Source of the DNA: an uncultured Bacteroidota bacterium
GTDB lineage: Bacteria; Bacteroidota; Bacteroidia; Chitinophagales; Chitinophagaceae
DNA length: 41,132 nt
Reading direction: 5' to 3'
NCBI GenBank assembly: GCA_903862505.1
Contig: CAIOYQ010000055.1
Coordinates: forward strand, 1-41,132
How positions within the stretch are numbered: the stretch's first letter is position 1; each line of letters opens with the position of its first letter. Below are positions 9,300 to 17,415 of this stretch, piece after piece. The translations under genes were made by a program, and so were the position numbers. Under the pieces are notes generated by a model. That model was not told the origin of the DNA. It saw only the letters and a program-made list of their open reading frames with translations, and made no database searches.

Positions 9300-9307
9300 C
9301 AAAGATA
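9300..9307 (-). promoter_or_regulatory. Candidate -7 element TATCTTTG for tsaE
   Basis: Exact TAnnTTTG on the minus strand (9307 to 9300), 4 nt before the ATG at 9295. Confidence 0.5.
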
Positions 9308-9351
9308 CGCCAAGTATTATAAAGCCAAAATCAGAAATCTCAAAAGGGTTG

Positions 9352-9359
9352 TACCTTTG
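9352..9359 (+). promoter_or_regulatory. Candidate -7 element TACCTTTG for the copper ATPase gene
   Basis: Exact TAnnTTTG upstream of the ATG at 9401; no clear -33 box. Confidence 0.5.
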
Positions 9360-9362
9360 TAG

Positions 9363-9378
9363 TGTAAAATAGTTTACA
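9363..9378. promoter_or_regulatory. Candidate operator palindrome TGTAAAATAGTTTACA
   Basis: Perfect 6-bp arms, TGTAA-N6-TTACA, 3 nt after the candidate -7 box. Confidence 0.4.
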
Positions 9379-9400
9379 AGTGACCCCGAAAAGAAGTGCT

Positions 9401-11563
9401 ATGGAACATGTTCAATTAAAAGTAGACGGTATGAGTTGCACCAACTGTGCACTTTCTATTCATAAGTATTTGGAGAACCAGGGGGTAGGTGAACCCAAGG
9501 TTAGTTTTATGGAGGGGGAAGTGCAGTTTGACTTGCCTACTGAGTTAAAAAAAGAAACGCTTATAAAAGGCATTGCCAATTTAGGTTATAAAGTGCGCGG
9601 ACAAGAGGATGCTGCCCCTGCAAAAAAATGGTTGGACAATAATAGAGATCGTGCTTTATTTTGTTTCGTTTTTACCATTCCATTGGTAGCACATATGATA
9701 CCGGGCATTCATCAAATTCCTGGAATGCATGTATTTATGAACCCCCTTGTGCAATTAGGGATGACCATTCCCGTTTTCATAGTGGGAATGGGTTATTTTG
9801 GAAAAAGTGCATGGAATAGTCTGCTCAACGGCATACCTAATATGAACGTATTAGTGAGTATTGGAGCGCTTGCCTCTTTTGGATATAGTTTATATGGAAC
9901 CTTTATAGGCAAGGGGATGGAGTTTGCTTATTATGAAACCACCGCCACCATTTTAACCCTTGTGTTTTTTGGAAATTATTTGGAGGATGCTTCTATCGAA
10001 TCTACACAACGTGCTTTAAAAGATTTAGTTAAAGCACAAAAGGTAATGGCCAATATGATTGTGTTTGATGAAAATCACAAAGAAATATTATTTAATGTAG
10101 AGAGCGACACTTTGAAAGTGGGCGATTTAGTATTAATAAATTCCGGAGAAACTATTCCCATGGATTGTAAAGTATTATGGGGTGAAGCCAATGTGAATGA
10201 ATCTATTGTGACAGGAGAAAGTGTCCCGGTATTTAGAAAGATGAATGACATTTTACTAGGCGGAAGTACTATTGAAAATGGAACTTTGAAAGCTTATATT
10301 ACTGCAGTGGGAAATGATACCGTACTTGCCAATATTTTAAAAATGGTAAAAGCTGCACAAGGTGAAAAGCCACCCGTGCAAATTTTAGCGGATAAAATTT
10401 CGGCTATTTTTGTACCCCTAGTATTAGGTATTGCCTTAGCTACTTTAATTGGCAATTATTTTTTCGCACACAACGCATCTGGCGCACCTATTGGTTTTGG
10501 AGAAAGTATGTTAAGAGCCATTGCGGTATTGGTTATTTCCTGTCCTTGTGCAATGGGGCTAGCTACCCCTGCTGCCATTGCAGTTGGATTGGGTCGGGGT
10601 GCAAGAAATGGAATTGTTTTTAAAAATGCAAAGAGCTTAGAAGCATTTAAGGATATTAAACAAGTAGTGTTTGATAAAACAGGAACACTTACCACCGGAC
10701 ATTTTGAAATTGCACATTTTAAAATCGTGGATGGGCATAATCTTATGAATGAAGCGGATTTTAAAGCATTGGTATATTCGTTAGAAAGATATTCCAATCA
10801 TCCTATTGCAAAATGTATTAGTGGAAGTTGGAAAACAAACAATCCAAATAACTGGTCAAAAATAGAAGAAGTAAAGGGCATGGGCATTCAAGCCTTAGAC
10901 AAGGAAGGCAATGAATATTGGTCAGGATCTTTTAAAACATTAAAAGATCAAACTGCAGAAGATGGACATAATGTATATATCCAAAAAAACGGAGTACTCA
11001 TTGGATGGGTAGACGTCACCGATCAAATAAGACCAGAAGCCAAAGAGGTAATTGAAACTTTACACAAGCAAGGCATTCATACTATATTATTAAGTGGTGA
11101 TAGAAAAGAAAAATGCGAAGCGGTGGGTAAAGCGTTGGGCATTCAAGAAATTATTAGCGAACAAAGCCCAGCAGATAAACTAAATAAACTAGACGAACTT
11201 ACTGCGATTGCCCCAACAGCCATGGTGGGTGATGGCATAAATGATGCCCCTGCATTGGCCAAGGCAACTATTGGTATTTCCTTAAGCAATGCTTCCCATA
11301 TAGCCATTCAAAGTGCACAGGTTATTTTAATGAATCAGGGATTAAAAAATCTACCCATGTCATTGGGATTGGGCCGTCGCACCTATGAAACCATTAAAGA
11401 AAACCTAGGATGGGCTTTCTCTTACAATATAGTCGCAATTCCTGTGGCAGCCTTAGGATTTTTAGGCACTTGGGGACCAACCTATGGCGCCTTAATTATG
11501 GGATTAAGTGATGTGGTATTAGCGTTAAATTCGTTGAGATTATTTAAGAAAAAGCTAGTGTAA
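9401..11563 (+). CDS. Heavy-metal (Cu+-type) P1B ATPase
   Basis: HMA motif GMSCTNCALS; CPC motif ISCPCAMGLATP; DKTGTLT; GDGINDAPALA; HP motif SNHPIA. ATG at 9401 preferred over the GTG at 9380. Confidence 0.93.
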   Translation: MEHVQLKVDGMSCTNCALSIHKYLENQGVGEPKVSFMEGEVQFDLPTELKKETLIKGIANLGYKVRGQEDAAPAKKWLDNNRDRALFCFVFTIPLVAHMIPGIHQIPGMHVFMNPLVQLGMTIPVFIVGMGYFGKSAWNSLLNGIPNMNVLVSIGALASFGYSLYGTFIGKGMEFAYYETTATILTLVFFGNYLEDASIESTQRALKDLVKAQKVMANMIVFDENHKEILFNVESDTLKVGDLVLINSGETIPMDCKVLWGEANVNESIVTGESVPVFRKMNDILLGGSTIENGTLKAYITAVGNDTVLANILKMVKAAQGEKPPVQILADKISAIFVPLVLGIALATLIGNYFFAHNASGAPIGFGESMLRAIAVLVISCPCAMGLATPAAIAVGLGRGARNGIVFKNAKSLEAFKDIKQVVFDKTGTLTTGHFEIAHFKIVDGHNLMNEADFKALVYSLERYSNHPIAKCISGSWKTNNPNNWSKIEEVKGMGIQALDKEGNEYWSGSFKTLKDQTAEDGHNVYIQKNGVLIGWVDVTDQIRPEAKEVIETLHKQGIHTILLSGDRKEKCEAVGKALGIQEIISEQSPADKLNKLDELTAIAPTAMVGDGINDAPALAKATIGISLSNASHIAIQSAQVILMNQGLKNLPMSLGLGRRTYETIKENLGWAFSYNIVAIPVAALGFLGTWGPTYGALIMGLSDVVLALNSLRLFKKKLV

Positions 11564-11570
11564 TTATTTT

Positions 11571-13283
11571 TTGAAATCCGTACAGTCCATATTAACAACC
11601 TATTGGGGTTATGAGCAATTCAGGCCACAGCAACTCGCTGTGATAAATAGTGTGCTTGAAAAAAAAGATACCCTTACTTTATTACCCACGGGTGCAGGAA
11701 AATCTTTATGCTTTCAAGTTCCCACTATATTTGAAAATGGTATTTGTTTGGTGATTAGTCCGCTCATTGCACTCATGCAGGATCAGGTTAAGGACTTGCA
11801 ATCTAAAAATATACCTGCCATTGCTTTAGGAGGACAATTAAGCGAGGAAGCGCAGGAAGAAATTATGAAAGCAGCTATCCGTGGAAAATATAAATTTATT
11901 TATTGCTCACCAGAAAAACTAGCACAAAAAAATTTCCAGGATACACTCACGCAAATTAAGTTTACCTTATTTGCCATTGACGAAGCACATTGTATTTCAC
12001 AATGGGGCTATGACTTTAGACCTTCCTACCGCAAACTTAATATTCTTAAAGAACGTTTCCCCAATATTCCCATTTTAGCCATGACTGCTTCCGCTATTCC
12101 AACAGTACAGGAAGATATCATGAAACAACTGGCATTTAAACAGGCCAATATTATTACCGATAGCTTCTTAAGGCCCAATCTAAAATATAGCGTACAAAAA
12201 GTTTCGGTAAAAATTCATTCATTAAGAAATATTTTAAACGCGTTAACTGGCAATGCCATAATTTATTGCAATACCAGAAATAATGTTACACAACTCACGC
12301 AATTGCTCAATAACTATGGTTACAAAGCGGGGGAATACCATGCAGGCATGCCCATTGAGGCGCGCAAAATGGTACAAACAAATTGGATGCAGGATATTAC
12401 CCCAATTGTAGTATGCACCAGTGCTTTTGGAATGGGTATTCATAAAGGAAATGTTCGCGCTGTGGTACATTATGACATACCCGGAAGTGTAGAACAATAT
12501 TATCAAGAAGCAGGGCGTGCTGGAAGAGACGGTGAATATGCAGAAGCTACTTTATTATACCAACAAAACGATTGGGACTACTGGATAGAATTACAAGAAA
12601 AAAAATATCCTTCGATTGACGTTATTAAAAAGATATTTCAGGATTTAGCCAATTTTGTGCAACTTCCTGTTGGTATGGGAGAGAAACAACAATTTCCATT
12701 TGACTTTGAAAACTTTTGTACTGTTTTTAAATGGGACAAAATTATAGCACGTAATGCATTTAGCTGGATTCAACAGGAAGGGCATATTCGTTTTTCTGAA
12801 TCGGCTTTTACCCCTTCCATGGTGCAAGTAATAGGAGACAGAGCGAGTATAGAAAATTTTCAACTTGCACAACCCGAGGCCGGAATCGTATTGCAAACCT
12901 TATTGCGCACATATGGTGGTATATTAGATAGTCCCCATTTTATCAATGAAATATTGTTAGCCGATCTTTTACAAAGGGACATCCCTTTTGTGCTTCAAAA
13001 GCTTCAGTTGTTGTCACTACATGGCATGATTAGTTTTGATCAGAAGCAAAATCAGCCGGTGGTGCAATTTCTATGGAATAGAAGTGCCGCTTCTTATATG
13101 AAACTAGATTTGGACCATTATCAATTGATGAAAAAAGCATTTATCGAAAGAATTAAGCAATTTATTGGCTATTTACAAGGGCAAACCGCAATTTGCAGGA
13201 GTGTTTATCTTGCAAAATACTTTGGCGAAAAAGAGGCAAAACCCTGTGGAATTTGCGACATTTGTATAAGTACGAACGATTAG
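11571..13283 (+). CDS. recQ: RecQ-family ATP-dependent DNA helicase, short form
   Basis: FRPQQLAVINSVLEKKDTLTLLPTGAGKSLCFQVP; DEAHCISQWGYDFRPSY; QEAGRAGRDG; C-terminal CGICDIC Zn motif. TTG start. Confidence 0.93.
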   Translation: MKSVQSILTTYWGYEQFRPQQLAVINSVLEKKDTLTLLPTGAGKSLCFQVPTIFENGICLVISPLIALMQDQVKDLQSKNIPAIALGGQLSEEAQEEIMKAAIRGKYKFIYCSPEKLAQKNFQDTLTQIKFTLFAIDEAHCISQWGYDFRPSYRKLNILKERFPNIPILAMTASAIPTVQEDIMKQLAFKQANIITDSFLRPNLKYSVQKVSVKIHSLRNILNALTGNAIIYCNTRNNVTQLTQLLNNYGYKAGEYHAGMPIEARKMVQTNWMQDITPIVVCTSAFGMGIHKGNVRAVVHYDIPGSVEQYYQEAGRAGRDGEYAEATLLYQQNDWDYWIELQEKKYPSIDVIKKIFQDLANFVQLPVGMGEKQQFPFDFENFCTVFKWDKIIARNAFSWIQQEGHIRFSESAFTPSMVQVIGDRASIENFQLAQPEAGIVLQTLLRTYGGILDSPHFINEILLADLLQRDIPFVLQKLQLLSLHGMISFDQKQNQPVVQFLWNRSAASYMKLDLDHYQLMKKAFIERIKQFIGYLQGQTAICRSVYLAKYFGEKEAKPCGICDICISTND

Positions 13284-13373
13284 GTAAATTTAACAAAACA
13301 TTGGAAATGGTTTTTTTATATAAAATACTAAATATCGTTTCTTTACATAAAGCAACCAATTAAAATATAAACT

Positions 13374-14072
13374 ATGGAAGACAAGAAAAAATACAAAGTG
13401 TTATTGTGTGAGGACGATAGCAATTTAGGATTGGTTTTGAAAAATTATTTAGAGCTAGACGAGTACGATGTTACTTTAGAGCGCGATGGACGTTTAGGAC
13501 TAGCGGCATTTCAAAGAGAGAAATTTGACTTATGCTTATTAGATGTAATGATGCCGCATGTGGATGGATTCACATTAGCAGAAGATATTAGAGATATAGA
13601 TCCAGATGTGCCTTTATTTTTCTTGAGTGCAAAAACACTTAAAGAAGATATTATTCATGGCTACAAACTAGGTGCAGATGATTATATCACAAAACCATTT
13701 GATAGCGAAGTGTTGATGCTTAAAATTAAGGCAATCATTAAGCGTAACGAAGAGGATCATAAAGTAAGCGATAATCAAGAATATGATTTAGGCAACTACC
13801 ATTTTAATCCAAAATTGAGAGAATTAAAACACGGAGCTGGTGTTCAAATTTTATCCCCTAAGGAAAACGAGTTATTAAAGATGTTGTCAGAGCATAAAAA
13901 CGATGTATTAACAAGAGAAAAAGCATTGAAGAAAATCTGGGGTAGTGATACTTACTTTAATGGACGCAGCATGGATGTTTATATTGCAAAATTAAGAAAA
14001 TTCTTAAGAGAAGATTCGCAAATTGAAATTGTTAATATTCATGGCAATGGATTTAGATTAGTTGTACAATAG
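13374..14072 (+). CDS. OmpR/PhoB-family response regulator (orphan in this window)
   Basis: Receiver domain (VLLCEDDSNLG, LCLLDVMMPHVDGF, GADDYITKPF) plus winged-helix C-terminus (RSMDVYIAKLRKFLRED). Confidence 0.93.
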   Translation: MEDKKKYKVLLCEDDSNLGLVLKNYLELDEYDVTLERDGRLGLAAFQREKFDLCLLDVMMPHVDGFTLAEDIRDIDPDVPLFFLSAKTLKEDIIHGYKLGADDYITKPFDSEVLMLKIKAIIKRNEEDHKVSDNQEYDLGNYHFNPKLRELKHGAGVQILSPKENELLKMLSEHKNDVLTREKALKKIWGSDTYFNGRSMDVYIAKLRKFLREDSQIEIVNIHGNGFRLVVQ

Positions 14073-14106
14073 ATTGTCGCCTATTCAATTTTTTAGAAAT
14101 CATAAT

Positions 14107-14148
14107 AAAAAAAAGCGCACCTAAAAAGATGCGTTTTTTTTATGCGCT
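14107..14148. terminator. Intrinsic terminator between the response regulator gene and ruvB
   Basis: A8-GCGCA ... TGCG-T8 stem. The 5' arm AGCGCA (14114-14119) can alternatively pair with TGCGCT (14143-14148). Confidence 0.65.
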
Positions 14149-14174
14149 ATAACTCCTAGGTACAAGAAATATAA

Positions 14175-15212
14175 CTACCTAAATAATTCTGGATTTTCAG
14201 CACTCCCTCCTCCTCTATATTTACCTAAATGCGTATAGGCTTTATGTGTCACTTCGCGCCCCCTTGGTGTTCTCTGTAAAAAACCTTCCTGTATTAAAAA
14301 AGGTTCATACACTTCTTCAATGGTGCCGGATTCCTCACCAACTGCGGTAGCAATGGTGGAAATACCAACAGGCCCGCCTTTGAATTTTTCAATAATGGCT
14401 AATAAAATGCGATTATCCATTTCATCCAATCCGTGATCGTCCACATTCAATGCTTTTAAAGCATGCTTGGTGATACCGATATCTACAATTCCATCATTCA
14501 GCACCTGCGCAAAATCACGTACCCTTCTTAATAAACCATTGGCAATTCGTGGAGTGCCACGGCTACGTCTTGATATTTCACCTGCTGATTCTGTATTAAT
14601 ATTTACATTTAAAATGCCGGCACTACGTAAAATAATTTTTTCAATGACGCTGGCAGGATAATATTCCAAACGAGCCTTGATCCCAAAACGAGATAACAAA
14701 GGGGCCGTTAATAAACCACTTCTTGTGGTAGCGCCTACAAGTGTGAAAGGATTTAAATTAATTTGTATGCTTCTAGCATTGGCACCGCTATCAATCATAA
14801 TATCAATTTTATAATCTTCCATGGCCGCATATAAATACTCTTCTACGACGGTACTCAACCGGTGTATCTCATCTATAAACAATACATCATTGGGTTCTAA
14901 GCTTGTTAATAACCCAGCCAAATCACTGGGCTTTTCTATCACTGGACCCGAGGTTTCTTTAATTTGTACACCCATTTCATTGGCTACAATTCTACTAAGC
15001 GTGGTTTTACCTAAACCTGGAGGGCCATGAAATAATATATGGTCTAAAGCCTCCCCTCTTAATTTAGCTGCCTTAATAAAAATGCTAATATTCTCAATCA
15101 ACTGTGGTTGACCAGTGAACGCGTCCATGTCGGCGGGGCGAATACTATTCTCAAATTCACGTTCCTGTGGATTTAAATCTTGATTCGTAGTATCTAAATT
15201 TGGGTTGGACAT
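14175..15212 (-). CDS. ruvB: Holliday junction branch migration helicase RuvB
   Basis: [66 protein letters not shown]. Confidence 0.97.
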   Translation of the reverse strand: MSNPNLDTTNQDLNPQEREFENSIRPADMDAFTGQPQLIENISIFIKAAKLRGEALDHILFHGPPGLGKTTLSRIVANEMGVQIKETSGPVIEKPSDLAGLLTSLEPNDVLFIDEIHRLSTVVEEYLYAAMEDYKIDIMIDSGANARSIQINLNPFTLVGATTRSGLLTAPLLSRFGIKARLEYYPASVIEKIILRSAGILNVNINTESAGEISRRSRGTPRIANGLLRRVRDFAQVLNDGIVDIGITKHALKALNVDDHGLDEMDNRILLAIIEKFKGGPVGISTIATAVGEESGTIEEVYEPFLIQEGFLQRTPRGREVTHKAYTHLGKYRGGGSAENPELFR

Positions 15213-15245
15213 TTATAAATTTGTACTTATTAAATAAAAGTAGGA

Positions 15246-17354
15246 TTATTTAGCGGGTGTATATGACTTATCTAATAAATGGTTGTAAATAAATTTATTC
15301 TTTAAGTCCGCGAAATGCTTTCCTTTTGCACCACCCCATCCATGTCTTCCACCAGGATACAGCATGAATTCAACTTCCTTGCCATTGTCCTGTAATGAAC
15401 TTAGCAATTGAATTGAATTTTGCATATGCACATTGTCATCCATCGTTCCATGCACTAATTGTAATACTCCTTTAAAGTTTTTTACATGGGTCATTACGTT
15501 ACTAGATTTATAACCATCCGGATTTTCTTTTTGAGTATCCATAAATCTTTCAGTGTAATGAGAGTCATATAATTCCCATGCAGTTACACTTCCTCCTGCC
15601 AACGCATGTGTAAATACATCTGCACCATAGGTTAATGCATAACAGCTCATATAACCTCCATAACTAAATCCAGTCATAGCAATTTTTTTAGGGTCTGCAT
15701 TTCCGTTGGCAATAAACCATTTGGCCATAGTCATATAATCCTGCATTTCCCAGTAACCTAAATTACGATACATATAATTCACGCCCTCTTTTCCAAAATG
15801 ACCACTCGCTCTATGATCAAATGCCACTTGGATTAACCCTTCTTTAGCCCAGTTTTCTTTAGCAGCTGGATTACTCCATGAATCCATCACAGTGCCTGCA
15901 TTAGGGCCACCATAAATACTAACTAATAAAGGATACTTTTTATTCGGATCCATATTCTTAGGCCAGGTTACCAAAGCAGGTAATTCATACAAACCATCGG
16001 CACTTTTAATACGAATGAGTTCAGTTTTTGCATAAGAAGCAGCATTAAAACTACTGTCAACTGCAGTCGCCAAAGTTTCTACTTTTGGCGCTCCTTTTTT
16101 AGCAATCTCAATTAAAGAAAATGCAGTGGGAGTTGTCACATTGCTATATACACCCACAAAGTTTTTTGCATCTGGCGCTAAATAAACCTGACTATAGTTA
16201 AAATTGCCCGTTGACAACCTTTTTAAATTATTACCATCAAATCCTATAGTGTAAAAATCAATTCTAGCCGTATTCTCTATGCCACGCGCGGTAAAATAAA
16301 TAGTCTTTGTCTTTTCATCAATTAATTTAATACCCGTAACTGTATATTTTCCATTAGTGATTGGGTTTATTAATTGACCATTCATGTCATACAAATACAA
16401 CTGATTCCATCCTGTTGCATCGGACTGCGCAATGTAGCCTTTGTTATTTGCCAAAAAGTTAATTCTTCCACTTACACGATCTTCTAAATCAATCCAAGTT
16501 TTTTGATATTCTTTGTACACTTCTTTCTTAGTACCACTCGACATATCCAACGCGTAAATTTTTAAATTATTTTGACCACGGTCCATCCAAGACAACCACA
16601 TACTATTATTGTTTGGATTCCAAATAGGCCATCCAAAATATTGATCGTCTTGCTCATTGAAGTCAGCCCAGGTAATTTGTCCACCCGTTGGTGCTGCCCA
16701 ACCAATTTTTACGGTTGGATTCTCGTCACCTACTTTAGGATATCTTGTCTCTTCAACAAAACCATGTAGACCTTCACTGTTGTAAATTGGGAACATAGGC
16801 ACTTTGCGTTCATCAAAACGCATAAAAGAAATATACTTACTATCTGGACTCCACCAAAATGCACGATACTGTGTTGGACGACCAAAAATTTCTTCAAAAT
16901 ATACCCAACTCGCAAAACCATTTAATATTCCTTTGGTATTCTCATTGGTGATAGCAGTTTCTTTTTTATCGGCAATGCTTACCGTATATAAATTATTATT
17001 CTTTGTATAGCCTACAAAATTTCCATCAGGAGAAAGGGTAGGATTTTTTTCCTCTACTGCATCAAAAGTCAATTGTGTTTCAACGCCATTTTCTTTAACA
17101 TAAACATTGGCATTTTTAACCAATACGGACTTCGCTATACTAGCGACTACTGAAGGTGCAGTGGTATATTGCTTGGTTGTTATATTATATAAATAATCTT
17201 TTGCTGTCTTTTCACCGTTTAGTTTTGTATTTACTACCATTTGGTTATTGTCTACCCAACGTACAAAACGAGGTAAATTGGAACCCTGCATTTGAGCCAT
17301 AGCGGTAAATGCGATAACACTAAGACTTACAAATAAAACAATTGATTTTTTCAT
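15246..17354 (-). CDS. Dipeptidyl peptidase IV-like S9 prolyl oligopeptidase family protein, secreted
   Basis: Signal peptide; DPP IV beta-propeller (WVYFEEIFGR); catalytic GFSYGGYMS; GTMDDNVHMQNS; GGRHGW. Confidence 0.9.
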   Translation of the reverse strand: MKKSIVLFVSLSVIAFTAMAQMQGSNLPRFVRWVDNNQMVVNTKLNGEKTAKDYLYNITTKQYTTAPSVVASIAKSVLVKNANVYVKENGVETQLTFDAVEEKNPTLSPDGNFVGYTKNNNLYTVSIADKKETAITNENTKGILNGFASWVYFEEIFGRPTQYRAFWWSPDSKYISFMRFDERKVPMFPIYNSEGLHGFVEETRYPKVGDENPTVKIGWAAPTGGQITWADFNEQDDQYFGWPIWNPNNNSMWLSWMDRGQNNLKIYALDMSSGTKKEVYKEYQKTWIDLEDRVSGRINFLANNKGYIAQSDATGWNQLYLYDMNGQLINPITNGKYTVTGIKLIDEKTKTIYFTARGIENTARIDFYTIGFDGNNLKRLSTGNFNYSQVYLAPDAKNFVGVYSNVTTPTAFSLIEIAKKGAPKVETLATAVDSSFNAASYAKTELIRIKSADGLYELPALVTWPKNMDPNKKYPLLVSIYGGPNAGTVMDSWSNPAAKENWAKEGLIQVAFDHRASGHFGKEGVNYMYRNLGYWEMQDYMTMAKWFIANGNADPKKIAMTGFSYGGYMSCYALTYGADVFTHALAGGSVTAWELYDSHYTERFMDTQKENPDGYKSSNVMTHVKNFKGVLQLVHGTMDDNVHMQNSIQLLSSLQDNGKEVEFMLYPGGRHGWGGAKGKHFADLKNKFIYNHLLDKSYTPAK

Positions 17355-17415
17355 ATGAGTTTTTTGATAATTAAGTTAAATGGTTAGGATATATAAATTT
17401 TAAAACGTTTTATGT

